From CALBPI01 sp942491885 (lineage in GTDB: Bacteria > Pseudomonadota > Gammaproteobacteria > Steroidobacterales > Woeseiaceae): 64,000 nt of DNA. The notes beneath the pieces were generated by a model. That model had not been told where the DNA came from. It searched no databases and was given only the letters and a program-made list of their open reading frames with translations. The position numbers and the translations under genes were made by a program. Below, in pieces: positions 55,885 through 64,000 of this stretch. Within the stretch, counting starts at the first letter, position 1. Each line of letters starts with the position of its first letter. Where the stretch lies: positions 992,001 to 1,056,000 of the forward strand of contig CALOCQ010000002.1 in assembly GCA_942491885.1 (NCBI GenBank), written 5' to 3'.

Positions 55885-56064
55885 ATGGCGAAAGCACAGC
55901 CCAAAGCACCTGAACCGCATATCCACGGTCCTGACTGTGGTCACAACAAAGGCGATGAGCCGCAGCAGCCTTTCCGGCACGGCGAACCCAAACTTGGCCG
56001 AAATGATCCCTGTTCGTGTGGCAGCGGCAAGAAATACAAGAAGTGTCATGGAGCCAATGGCTGA
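55885..56064 (+). CDS. Small SEC-C motif protein
   Basis: This small soluble protein of 59 residues ends in a SEC-C zinc-binding motif (RNDPCSCGSGKKYKKCHG), the element found at the end of SecA that binds Zn2+ and contacts SecB and ribosomes. The first half carries a possible metal-binding stretch (HIHGPDCGHN). The ATG is preceded by AGGAG. Stand-alone SEC-C proteins are common; their role is mostly unknown. Its stop overlaps a tiny ORF. Confidence 0.87.
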   Translation: MAKAQPKAPEPHIHGPDCGHNKGDEPQQPFRHGEPKLGRNDPCSCGSGKKYKKCHGANG

Positions 56065-56161
56065 CCAACATTCTGAACGAGCACCAACACGGCTGATAAC
56101 GATATCGCTGCGAGCGTTGAACCGGTTTGCACACCTGGTGCTGGTGGTGTGGCTGGCCTGA
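56057..56161 (+). CDS. Candidate 34-residue membrane peptide, copy 1
   Basis: An ATG overlapping the SEC-C stop opens a 34-residue frame. The first half is polar (MADQHSERAPTR); the second is hydrophobic and ends LNRFAHLVLVVWLA. The end is nearly repeated by another tiny ORF at 57305-57415, on the other side of the K+ channel gene. Conservation of the frame in two copies supports coding, but a non-coding repeat is not excluded. Confidence 0.35.
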   Translation: MADQHSERAPTRLITISLRALNRFAHLVLVVWLA

Positions 56162-56286
56162 ATCGTGGCGGGATTAGCCGGCCAAATGCACCCGCTTGAG
56201 CGCTACACCGCGAACAACCGATACTTCGTCATCGGTGTTCGTGTCCATGCGCTTCTACAGGAACCAGGCTTCAGGTGACCGGCGCT

Positions 56287-57078
56287 TCACTCCAGGCCTT
56301 CCGTCTCGATCTTCAGTCCCTCCCCGCAGTGCTTACAATGCACGGCGTCGGGATCATGGCGCACTAGGCCACACTCCGGGCACTCATGTTTAACCTTGGC
56401 CGGCTGGAATATGGCGCGTGCCAGTCTTACGAACAGGGCAACACCGAAGATCATTATGAATACCGAGAGTATCTTGCCGCCGGTCGTATTGAGCGTGATG
56501 TCGCCGAAGCCCGTGGTGGTCAGCGTGGCGACGGTAAAGTACAGCGCGTCGATGTAGTTCGCTACGCTGGTCTCGTCCTGGAATCGCAATACGTAAACAA
56601 TCGAGGTCGTTACAAAGACAAACACGAACAGGTTTACGGCAGCGAAGATGGCGTCCTCATGAACGCGGAAGTAGCGTACATTGCGGCGCAGGTCATGCAG
56701 CAGGTGGTAGGAGTGAATCAGCCGCAGGCCGCGCAGCACTCGCAACATCGCGAGGTTTTCCGTCAGCAGTGGCGCCAGCAACAGGCTGAGGATGACGATC
56801 ACGTCGGCGATCGTATAGATGCGCATCAGCATCTGTCGGCGGTTGTCAGCAATCCACAGTCTCGCGCCGAAATCCAGCAGGATCAGCAGGCCAAGTACGA
56901 AGTTGACAGCCACCAGCAATGGCTGCTGCTGGCTTGCCACTGTCAGCAGGAAGTAAACGATACTCGCGACATCGAATGCGACCAGCGAATAGCGAAATAT
57001 CCTGGCGTTTCGACTACGGCCCGTATACAGCAGGCGTACGCTGCGGTGCAGGCGGCTTTCGTCCTTGCTGGCGGTCAT
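56287..57078 (-). CDS. Voltage-sensor-type K+ channel with zinc ribbon
   Basis: This ion channel of 263 residues has six membrane helices. A fourth helix carries spaced arginines (MLRVLRGLRLIHSYHLLHDLR, about 111-131), the pattern of a voltage sensor, and the pore filter TTTGFGD ends near residue 193. The C-terminus has two CxxC pairs (CPECG at 233 and CKHCG at 248), forming a zinc ribbon instead of the usual RCK domain. I chose the ATG at 57078; the open frame upstream is hydrophobic but unlike the family. K+ selectivity is inferred. Two similar tiny ORFs flank the gene on the other strand. Confidence 0.88.
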   Translation of the reverse strand: MTASKDESRLHRSVRLLYTGRSRNARIFRYSLVAFDVASIVYFLLTVASQQQPLLVAVNFVLGLLILLDFGARLWIADNRRQMLMRIYTIADVIVILSLLLAPLLTENLAMLRVLRGLRLIHSYHLLHDLRRNVRYFRVHEDAIFAAVNLFVFVFVTTSIVYVLRFQDETSVANYIDALYFTVATLTTTGFGDITLNTTGGKILSVFIMIFGVALFVRLARAIFQPAKVKHECPECGLVRHDPDAVHCKHCGEGLKIETEGLE

Positions 57079-57304
57079 TGGATTCTGCGCTTCGACACCC
57101 GATCCAAAATACCGCAATGGCAGGGGAAGTGCGAGCTGTCCCTCAACACAAAATAAACAAGCCATGACTGCTAAGCGTGGTACAGCAGAAATGACAACAC
57201 ATAGCGTATTTTCGCCCGCCTTCGATCTCCGCAAGCAGGCATGCAGTCGCCTCATGCGCTAGCATTAACATAGCAAAGCCGCTCGTCGCTGACTCGCCCA
57301 CCGA

Positions 57305-57415
57305 ATGGTGCAGCGACCGCCATCCCGGCGACCCCATTTGTTCCTGGTCGAGCTTTCGTTGGTCCACTCGTTGTACCGGCTTGCGCAGCTGGTGCTGGTG
57401 GTGTGGCTGATCTAA
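57305..57415 (+). CDS. Candidate 36-residue membrane peptide, copy 2
   Basis: This 36-residue frame begins MVQRPPSRRP and ends LYRLAQLVLVVWLI. Over the last 42 bases it differs from copy 1 (56057-56161) at about eight positions, and the hydrophobic end is conserved as protein. It lies upstream of the channel gene on the opposite strand. No ribosome site of quality was seen. It may be a duplicated micropeptide or remnant of a duplicated sequence. Confidence 0.3.
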   Translation: MVQRPPSRRPHLFLVELSLVHSLYRLAQLVLVVWLI

Positions 57416-57537
57416 GCGTTGTGATTCGCAAAGGAACGGAAACCGGGCAATGCGTGTTTGCTACCCGCCCTTCCGGGGAACTAACCGGAAACTCAGCTAG
57501 CCACCACGCTGATGGGCTCGTTCAGGCCCCAGGCCTT

Positions 57538-59622
57538 TCAGGTAGCCGGTGCTGAACTCGCCGGCATTCCAGCCGCTTCCTGCGCCGCCTCAAATCGGCG
57601 TAGCACACGAAGCGACGGCCGATCGTTCAGAAAAACGGCAATGCCTTCACCTGTTCGCTGTTGGCACACCGCGAGATCCGCTTGCGCGTCGCTCAGGCGC
57701 TCAGCCTGAATGAACACCTCTGCGCGAATGAGGCGCGTGAGCCACAGGTCGCTCAATTCGACCGAGGCATTTGCCGCGCCTATCGCGGTTTCGATGTCCC
57801 CCTGCGCGCTGGCCATCTGGGCGCGAAGCGCTTCGGCGTAGGCACGGCGCGTTTTGGAAAAACCTTCCGACAATGTGTCGATGATGGCTTGCGCTTTCTC
57901 AAACTCGGCCAGCCGAATGTGCGTCATCGCTGCCGGCACCACTACTGCCGTATCACTGGCTTCGATCTCAAGGGCCGCTGTTGTAGCCGCCATTGCTTGC
58001 TCATTATCTCCCGATATCAGGAATGCATCGGCCCGCATGACATGCTTGAGCGCGACGGTACTCAGCGCGCCGCGCGCCATTTCCGACTCGATTGCCGCAT
58101 CGAGCGTTTGCAACGCGATATCAACGTCGCCGCGATACAACGCGAGATCCGCGATGCCCTCGGCGGCAACAGATGTTGCGAACTGGTCGAGGCTCATCAT
58201 CTTCTGGTACGTCGTCTCGGCTAAGGCGAGGTCGCCGGCGACGGCCGCCGCTTGTGCCAGGACGAAGTTCGCATAGGCGTTGGCGGGGTCAACACCGAGC
58301 ACCTGGTCCGCAACCTTGGCCGCCTCGTCAAACCGGCTTGCGTACATCGCGTACAGCGAGAGGTTTGCGCCGTAGGCGCTTTGGTCCGGGAAGCGACTGG
58401 CCACTTCACGACCGACTTCGAGCGCCCGCCCGAAATCCATCGCATAAAAAGCCGCCACCGCGAGGTTGTTGTGCGCCACGTTGTCGGCGGGATAGCGCTC
58501 GACGAGCCGCTCGTAGGTATCCAGCGCCTTTGCATAGTCTTGCTGGCTGATAAGGTAATAGTTGCCAAGCGTTCGCAGCTGACCGCGCTCAGTCAGCGTG
58601 TCGAGACCGGCCAGCGCCGACTCCCAGTGCTGGCTCGCCGCCTCCGTGCGCCCAAGGTATTCCTCGGTCAACGCCAGACCGGCGAATGCCCGTGCGAAAC
58701 CGGGGTCGAGTTGCACCGCTTTTTCGTAGTGCACAACAGCCTCATCGAGTTTGCGACTGAGCTGCAGATCCTGCGCCTTCAAATATTCTGCAGCGGCCTC
58801 GAGGTTAGCGACAACGAACGATTCACTTTCGCCGGCGCCAGCGGGTTTCTTGGTATCGCCGAGTTCACGGCGCAATTTTTGAGAAATTTCCGCGACGACA
58901 CTCAGAATGTCGGCATCAGTTTTGGCCCGCTCGCTCACCGAAAACAGCTCACGTTGATCGCCCGGTGCAAATCCTGTCGCCGAAACGATCAGCCCGGTGC
59001 CTTCGCGACGAACACTCCCGCCGATGACGATATTGATTCCCTCGCGCAGCGCAACAAGCCCGGCGGTTTCAAACAGTAGATCGCCGTCCTCGCTCCCGTC
59101 GATATCAGCGGCTATATCGGCCGCACGTTTGCGTGAATAGGACGCGACGAACGGCGCCACCTCGAGCCCGACTCGCAACGACTCTTCGATGATGCCGGAG
59201 AACAAATCGTTACCCGCTTCGTTTTTGAAATCCGCAATCAGTATAGACAGCGATTGCGGCGCGTCCGGGGTTTGTCGAAGATTGCCGTACAAAGACAAGG
59301 CCAGGGCCGCCACCAACAGGCTGATAACAACAAAATAGATCCGCCGATCCAGTGCCGGATGCCGTACTTCATCGTCGGTTACCTGCGTGCGACGGATGCC
59401 ATCGGGCGTTATGTCGAAGAACCACGAGAACGCCAACACTGCAGGAAAGCCGATCGAAACCAGCACAAGCAAGACGGCAACGACGACGTCCGGCGCCTCG
59501 AAAGCGTCGACCAAAACACCGGAGAACTCGATCAGCGCCCAGGCGCCAACGGCATAGGCGATGGCAGCGCGGATGACGCCTCGACGCTTTAATTGTAGGA
59601 AAAAACTACCGCCCGGCTTCAT
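57538..59622 (-). CDS. Membrane-anchored TolB-like/TPR protein
   Basis: This protein of 694 residues begins with the segment LKRRGVIRAAIAYAVGAWALIE, common at the start of TPR or adenylate-cyclase-like proteins. Helices near residues 45-70 and 95-112 and the motif FDITPDGIRRTQ follow. Residues 125-240 form a TolB-like N-terminal domain (LSILIADFKNEAGNDLFSGIIEESL; NIVIGGSVRREGTGLIVSATG). From residue 270 on there are many TPRs (AVVHYEKAVQLDPGFARAFAGLAL). It lacks a cyclase domain. It probably acts as an envelope scaffold or sensor; the partner is unknown. It is divergent from the large secreted protein gene. Confidence 0.82.
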   Translation of the reverse strand: MKPGGSFFLQLKRRGVIRAAIAYAVGAWALIEFSGVLVDAFEAPDVVVAVLLVLVSIGFPAVLAFSWFFDITPDGIRRTQVTDDEVRHPALDRRIYFVVISLLVAALALSLYGNLRQTPDAPQSLSILIADFKNEAGNDLFSGIIEESLRVGLEVAPFVASYSRKRAADIAADIDGSEDGDLLFETAGLVALREGINIVIGGSVRREGTGLIVSATGFAPGDQRELFSVSERAKTDADILSVVAEISQKLRRELGDTKKPAGAGESESFVVANLEAAAEYLKAQDLQLSRKLDEAVVHYEKAVQLDPGFARAFAGLALTEEYLGRTEAASQHWESALAGLDTLTERGQLRTLGNYYLISQQDYAKALDTYERLVERYPADNVAHNNLAVAAFYAMDFGRALEVGREVASRFPDQSAYGANLSLYAMYASRFDEAAKVADQVLGVDPANAYANFVLAQAAAVAGDLALAETTYQKMMSLDQFATSVAAEGIADLALYRGDVDIALQTLDAAIESEMARGALSTVALKHVMRADAFLISGDNEQAMAATTAALEIEASDTAVVVPAAMTHIRLAEFEKAQAIIDTLSEGFSKTRRAYAEALRAQMASAQGDIETAIGAANASVELSDLWLTRLIRAEVFIQAERLSDAQADLAVCQQRTGEGIAVFLNDRPSLRVLRRFEAAQEAAGMPASSAPAT

Positions 59623-59950
59623 AGTCGTACTTCTTCTTATTGATGATTATCGAAATCGTTGATCTGACAACAAACGACTGTGTGCGTTCTTCCATTCTAG
59701 CGGCACACCTCATTGCCCACCATGTTTTTTGAAGCCGTTGAAAGGGAATTGTTTACCAACGCCCGTTGAGCTACGGTAAGACTATGATTTTGTGCCATAC
59801 TCGATTGTATCGCTGATAGTTTTTTCGAACCTGGGTTCCGGATTCTGGAACTCCGATTCAGCGACTAATACGACTTGCTGCGCTCCAGGGTCGGACCGGC
59901 AAGCATAAGAAGAAATGGTGGCCATGAGCCGCTTATCGGGGACTATTCGA
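59623..59950. other. Divergent promoter region
   Basis: This is a region of about 330 bases between two divergent genes. It is AT-richer than its neighbours, with TGTGCCATACTCGATTGTAT near 59795 and runs of T. It should hold promoters for the TPR gene and the large secreted protein. No clear -35/-10 pair or operator can be named. Part of the end could be coding if the next gene starts at 59915 or 59924. Confidence 0.5.
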
Positions 59951-62521
59951 ATGACTTCACCTATCCGCTTCGCACTATTGGTTTGTGTGGCGCTGACGCT
60001 CGTTGGCGCAGCAAACGCACAAGACTCTATTTCTATTGGCGCCAACGTCAACATGGTCACGGGACAAGCGTTCCCCAATGGCGACCCCTTCCAGCGCCAG
60101 CAGAATGAGCCTTCGGTCGCATTCTCCAGCCGCAACAACCTCCACTTACTGGCGGGCGCCAACGACTATCGTGCAGTTGATGTACCCGGCTTACCAGGCG
60201 GGCGTGAGACGGGTGACTCCTGGCTGAGCTATTTCTGGTCCACCAACGGTGGTGCGACCTGGAAGTCGACGCTGATCCCCGGCTATCCGCAAGACCCGGC
60301 GTGCCAGAGTGCAAGCCCACCGGCCCTTTGCGACTATGCAGCGGGCGCTGACCCTGTGGTGCGTGCCGGTGTGAATGGCATGTTCTACTACTCGGGCATT
60401 GTCTTCGAGCGCTCTGATCCTTCGCGCAGTGCGATCTTTGTTTCGCGCTTTATCGATCTGAATAACGACGAAGGCGGCGACCCGATCCGCTTTATCGATA
60501 CGACGATCATCGATGCCAACGACGATGGGTCTGTCTTTCTTGATAAATCATGGATCGGTGTTGATATCCCGCGTGCTGACGTCACGGACACGGTTGTCGT
60601 TACGCAAAGCGACGGCTCTACCGTCAATCAAACCGTAGCCTGCGGCAATATCTATGTCGGCTACGCAGCAATCGGCGGTGAAGGCCAGGACCTGCGCTCC
60701 GAGATCCGCATGGCGACATCGACAGACTGCGGCAACATCTGGACTAACCAGGTCATCAGCGAAGCGGACACGCTGAACCAGGGCGCCAACATTGCCATTC
60801 AACCGGTCACCGGTGACGTGCACGTTGCCTGGCGTCGCTTCGACACGGTCGAGAGCTTCCTCGGCATTTCGCCCGTCGGCTGTCCTGCAAGCCCCTCCTC
60901 ATGGGAAGTAAACAGCGCATGGCCCGTTTCGACAATTACTGTCGGCGGTACGACCTACTCGGTGACAGAGGCACAGGAACTGCTGGGGCGCAAACACCGC
61001 GGTGATGAATCCATCAAGCTGGCGTACGAAGTCATTGCCGCCAAACTGAATTTGTTGACCGGTGGCGGCGACCCAGTCCCTGGCTTCAATTCTTACGCGT
61101 GGACACAGGAACTCACCGGCTTTATCGACGAAGCTGAGGCGTGGTTTGTTGATAACCCGATCGGCTCCGATCCGAAACAGACTGCCAAGAAAACAGGGCA
61201 GAACATCAAAAAGAGCATCCAGAGAATTCTGCAGGGCTCCGGTAGCTGTTCCAATGATGTGACCGTCGCCGAAGAAACGACAACGGGCGCATCGAACGCG
61301 ATCATGGTTGCCAGCTCCGACGATCTGGGCGAGACATTCGGCGAAGCCGTCGTCATCGACGAGTCGACGACGTTCGACCAGGGCAGCACCCGTTTCTCTT
61401 TCCGCACGACAGCATATCCAACGATTGCTGCAGACCCAACCGGGCGCGTCTATGTCGCATGGGCAGCACGCGGCTTCGCGACGATTCGCGGTCAGGAAGA
61501 TGACGGCGACGCTCGCATCGTCCTATCAACATCAGGTAATGGTGCAAGCTGGAGCCAGCCATATGCCGTCGACGAGCCCAACCGTCAGGGACACCAGATC
61601 AAACCGTCTATGCTGTTTGCCGGTGGCCAACTGACACTCGTCTTTTATGATTTTCGTGAAGATGTCTCCGGCGTCTTTGAAGGCTTCGTCATCGATCTGC
61701 CTGAACCGGATCGTTTGAGACACACAGTCGACGTCCGGATAGCAACAGCTTTGCCCGGCGTGTCACCGCAGTTCACCGACTACAGCCTGCTCTCAGGAAC
61801 AGACGATCCAGTCGACCCATCCAACCCGGCATCGCGCTATGCATTCGTCGCAACTGGCGATGAGTTCAGCATTGAGACCACGCAGGTCGAATACATGGTG
61901 CCAAACTTCCCGATGTTCGCCGACGGCACGACGCCGTTTATCGGTGATTACGTCGATGTCGCAGCACCGAACCTGATCCTCGACGGCGACACCTGGCGTT
62001 TCGCCAGCCAGGCTGGTGACGTGCAGGTCTGGCAGGCCGTGTGGTCTGACAACCGCGATGTTATTCCGCCGCCTGATGGTGACTGGTCCAAGTACGTGGC
62101 GCCGATCACCCAGGCCCAGCCAAGCTTCTTCGACCCCACAGTGACCATTCCGAGCTGTACAGAGGTGTCTTTCCCGGATGCGTTACCACAGTTCCAGGCT
62201 GGCTCGTTGTATACCGGCACCCGTAACCAGAACGTCTACAGTGCGTCAATCAGTAATGGCGTTATTGTTGCCGCTCCAGGCAATAATCGTCCTTTGGGCA
62301 ACGATGATATCGGCGCACCACTGCAGCGCGGCTTTGTGGTCTATGTGCAGAACACAACGGCGCAGGCTCGCGAATTCCGCCTTTCACTCCCTGAAATCCC
62401 AATGGGTATTGAAGCGTCGTTTCGCGCCGGGTCAGGTGATCACGCAGAAAGACATCGAGATCCCGGCTTACTCGAGCGCGGTAGCCACTGTGTCTGCGCT
62501 ACGGTACCGGCGCAGCAGTGA
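59951..62521 (+). CDS. Large secreted sialidase/BNR-like protein, N-terminal part
   Basis: This is a secreted protein with a signal peptide (GAANAQ). The mature part recalls sialidase-superfamily beta-propellers: NEPSVAFSSRNNLHLLAGANDYR, SWLSYFWSTNGGATWKST, VASSDDLGETFGEAVVID and IVLSTSGNGASWSQPY are BNR-type repeats (S-x-D-x-G-x-T-W variants). The catalytic residues of true sialidases are not identified. The frame ends at 62521, but the last 30 residues are out of register: the sequence expected to continue (PGQVITQKDIEIPAYSSAVA) is in the next frame from about 62430. The gene thus seems joined to the repeats that follow but interrupted by frameshifts. Starts at 59915 or 59924 are also possible. 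Confidence 0.75.
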   Translation: MTSPIRFALLVCVALTLVGAANAQDSISIGANVNMVTGQAFPNGDPFQRQQNEPSVAFSSRNNLHLLAGANDYRAVDVPGLPGGRETGDSWLSYFWSTNGGATWKSTLIPGYPQDPACQSASPPALCDYAAGADPVVRAGVNGMFYYSGIVFERSDPSRSAIFVSRFIDLNNDEGGDPIRFIDTTIIDANDDGSVFLDKSWIGVDIPRADVTDTVVVTQSDGSTVNQTVACGNIYVGYAAIGGEGQDLRSEIRMATSTDCGNIWTNQVISEADTLNQGANIAIQPVTGDVHVAWRRFDTVESFLGISPVGCPASPSSWEVNSAWPVSTITVGGTTYSVTEAQELLGRKHRGDESIKLAYEVIAAKLNLLTGGGDPVPGFNSYAWTQELTGFIDEAEAWFVDNPIGSDPKQTAKKTGQNIKKSIQRILQGSGSCSNDVTVAEETTTGASNAIMVASSDDLGETFGEAVVIDESTTFDQGSTRFSFRTTAYPTIAADPTGRVYVAWAARGFATIRGQEDDGDARIVLSTSGNGASWSQPYAVDEPNRQGHQIKPSMLFAGGQLTLVFYDFREDVSGVFEGFVIDLPEPDRLRHTVDVRIATALPGVSPQFTDYSLLSGTDDPVDPSNPASRYAFVATGDEFSIETTQVEYMVPNFPMFADGTTPFIGDYVDVAAPNLILDGDTWRFASQAGDVQVWQAVWSDNRDVIPPPDGDWSKYVAPITQAQPSFFDPTVTIPSCTEVSFPDALPQFQAGSLYTGTRNQNVYSASISNGVIVAAPGNNRPLGNDDIGAPLQRGFVVYVQNTTAQAREFRLSLPEIPMGIEASFRAGSGDHAERHRDPGLLERGSHCVCATVPAQQ

Positions 62522-62542
62522 GCGAAACGATTCCCGTCTCGG

Positions 62543-63190
62543 TTGTTGAGATCTGGCGGTACGCTTGACGGCTCGGTACGTTTAAACAGCGATCCGGAGC
62601 GCCCGATCCGCTGCAAGTTACGCTTTCTACAACGGAAGTGCACAACCCGGCAATTCTTGAATCCGGCGATTCTCAATCCGGCCATCCTGAATGCCTCTGT
62701 TGATGCCTCGGAGTTCATGACCTGTACCGACGACCCGGCTAAGTGCGTACTCAACCCCGCGATCTTCAACCCGGCTGTCTTGAACCCTGCCATTTTGAAC
62801 CCCGCGATTTTCAACCCGGCGATTTTGAACCCAGCTATCTTTAACCCGGCGATTCTGAACCCGGCGATCTTTAACCCGGCGATTCTGAACCCGGCCATCT
62901 TCAACCCGGCAATTCTGAATCCTGCAATTCTCAATCCGGCAATTCTGAACCCTGCCATCTTCAACCCGGCGATTTTCAATCCGGCTATTTTGAACCCGGC
63001 GATTCTCAATCCTGCGATTTTCAATCCAGCCATTCTGAATCCCGCGATCCTGAATCCTGCGATTCTGAATCCAGCGATTCTGAATCCAGCGATTCTGAAT
63101 CCAGCGATCCTTAATCCGGCGATCCTCAACAGCCTCTCCGAGCGGCCCAGAGCAAGTCGACGTAACCTTTGCCGTTACCAACAACGGTAA
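62543..63190 (+). pseudogene. Frame-shifted middle part with pentapeptide repeats
   Basis: This open frame carries the tandem [LF]NPAI repeats and is the apparent continuation of the large secreted protein. Its first 30 residues (SGGTLDGSVRLNSDP) fit, but parts just before and after are in other frames: VSETIPVSVVEI is in frame from 62518, and PDPLQVTLSTTEVHNPAIL from about 62602. After the repeat the good protein (PEQVDVTFAVTNNGN) is again in another frame from 63147. There are thus about six apparent single-base shifts in 730 bases. Either the gene has decayed or the assembly has indel errors here. The non-repeat insert ASVDASEFMTCTDDPAKC holds two Cys. Confidence 0.55.
62750..63124 (+). 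repeat. 25 tandem 15-base units coding [LF]NPAI
   Basis: Twenty-five consecutive 15-base units code for Leu or Phe followed by Asn-Pro-Ala-Ile (one Val). Two more units at 62657-62686 precede a short unique insert. Synonymous positions vary a great deal between units (AAC/AAT, all four Pro and Ala codons, CTG/CTC/CTT/TTG), so the protein rather than the DNA is kept. Read as Ala-x-[Leu/Phe]-Asn-Pro the period fits the pentapeptide-repeat pattern of a right-handed beta-helix. Confidence 0.9.
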
Positions 63191-64000
63191 TGCTACGACC
63201 GCTTATGACCTGGATCTCGCGGCAGAACAGATTGACGGGCTCGACTATGAGGTGCTCGTCTATCGCCTCAATGAGACACCGGTCGCCGATGGCTGCACGC
63301 TCACCACCGAGGCACAGCAGCAGCTGATCTTCAGCCAGGACGATCCGCTCAATAAGGGGGTCGACGGAAGTTTCTATCTCGAGCCCGGCGAGCAGGTGCT
63401 CGTCACGTTCCGCGTATTTCCAGACGTCGAGGCGGAAACCCCGCTTGATCCTGTCGCTACGTTTGTGCCGGATGACCTTGGCGGTATCGTCAGCGCGCAG
63501 CCGCCGAACACCAATCCTGCAAGCATGCCGCCTGCCGACGCGTTCGGCCCACCGGCAAATGTCATACCGGCCACAGCGGGCGGCCTCCTGATTGGTGCTG
63601 GCGGCACTGCACCGATCAGTGGCGGACCATTGACCGCCGGGCAGCAAGTTTCGGTTACCGCGACTGGTTTTGTGCGCGGGGGCGATCCGCTGATTTTCCC
63701 TCTGGTCACGCCTGACGGCAGTGGTCCATGTGGCGGCACTTGCCTGTTGCCAGGCGCGCCAGCCTTTAGCCTCGTTGGGCGCATCGCAGGTGGTCCATGG
63801 CAGCTAGTCGGTGAAGGTCCGACGATACTCACAGCTGCGAGCACCGGCGAGTTGGAATTCGCGGTCAACGACAACGGCTACGATGACAACACGGGTAACT
63901 TCTTCGTCTCGGTATCGCCAGTCGCGCGCTGCGACATTGCCGGTGACTGGTCTGGTACCTATGTCCAAGGCAGCTTCGAGTATCCGATCGTTGTGACAAA
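63147..64000 (+). CDS. C-terminal part of the large secreted protein (partial, frame-shifted from the repeats)
   Basis: The frame is open from about 63147 to the window end, 284 codons without a stop, and has no start of its own. It encodes an Ig-like domain (VDVTFAVTNNGNATTAYDLDL; YLEPGEQVLVTFRVFPD), a Pro-rich region, then a domain with GELEFAVNDNGYDDNTGNFF and VSVSP. The latter recalls the NDxxYxDNxG motif of PA-IL (LecA)-like calcium-dependent lectins. It ends off the window. It is most likely the rest of the protein beginning at 59951; a carbohydrate-binding, secreted or surface role fits both ends. Confidence 0.6.

Noticed and set aside
56386..57156. 256-residue plus-strand frame
   Set aside because: It is a shadow of the K+ channel gene; composition is Gln/Arg-rich and without family features.
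62750..63124. CRISPR-like array
   Set aside because: The period is 15 bases with no spacers and units are translated repeats; there are no cas genes.
62440..63184. Long minus-strand frames across the pentapeptide array (repeating GFRIA-like and basic repeats)
   Set aside because: They are shadows of the 15-base period. The wobble pattern (third positions vary) fits only the plus-strand [LF]NPAI frame.

Overview
The window reads as chromosomal DNA of a free-living, probably marine, Gram-negative gammaproteobacterium with a moderately high GC content. The evidence is the many outer-membrane barrels and lipoproteins, a BatABCD/MoxR operon, DUF2058, DUF4381 and DUF4956 families, a multihaem cytochrome, a sulfatase and a DAACS symporter. 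The genus cannot be fixed from the sequence; relatives of Woeseiaceae, Chromatiales or Steroidobacterales are a guess. No rRNA, tRNA, CRISPR array, phage or intact insertion sequence was seen. Genes are dense, with many ATGA or GTGA start/stop overlaps.

Layout. 1-4.9 kb: the end of a PerM-type permease, then a tripartite efflux set (NodT-type outer-membrane lipoprotein, HlyD adaptor, DUF2955 inner-membrane protein) and a META-domain lipoprotein. 5-10.2 kb: a K+ channel, a phospholipase D-like lipoprotein, a DUF3313-like lipoprotein, a DUF481 protein and a DUF4956 protein. 10.2-16.7 kb: an envelope block with a glycine-rich exported protein, a DUF4136 lipoprotein, two long MipA/OmpV-type barrels, a SYLF protein and another barrel. 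16.8-19.1 kb: an octahaem c-type cytochrome with TPRs. 19.1-23.9 kb: an AraC regulator divergent from a type I sulfatase, a clear terminator, then a PafA-like phosphatase. 23.9-31.5 kb: MoxR-DUF58-DUF4381-BatA-BatB-BatC-BatD and a short BamA-type barrel. 31.6-34.8 kb: two coiled-coil envelope proteins and a large exported Tyr/Trp/Arg-rich protein.

35.0-46.0 kb is the most unusual region. Five ATP-grasp ligases sit with an S51/type-1-GATase-like hydrolase, two esterase-type alpha/beta-hydrolases and a glycogen/starch synthase (GT5). Three of the ligases are mutual paralogues, one is RimK-like and one is related to the peptide ligase PGM1. Many of the genes overlap by 4 bp, and one ligase is transcribed divergently from the GT5 gene across a short promoter containing a perfect inverted repeat. 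The gene content suggests an undescribed pathway that builds, glycosylates and hydrolyses an amide-linked (peptide-like) product. A Na+/Pi cotransporter and an OprO/P-type porin follow.

48.9-54.6 kb is ordinary metabolism and transport (DUF2058, DUF2892, CorA, a ThDP-dependent enzyme, a DAACS symporter). 55-59.6 kb holds a barrel, a SEC-C protein, a voltage-sensor K+ channel with a zinc ribbon, flanked by two similar tiny membrane-peptide ORFs, and a TolB-like/TPR membrane protein. 59.9-64.0 kb encodes a very large secreted protein: a sialidase/BNR-like N-terminal part, 25 tandem [LF]NPAI pentapeptides and a C-terminal region with a PA-IL-lectin-like motif. It is broken by about six apparent frameshifts near the repeat and runs off the window.
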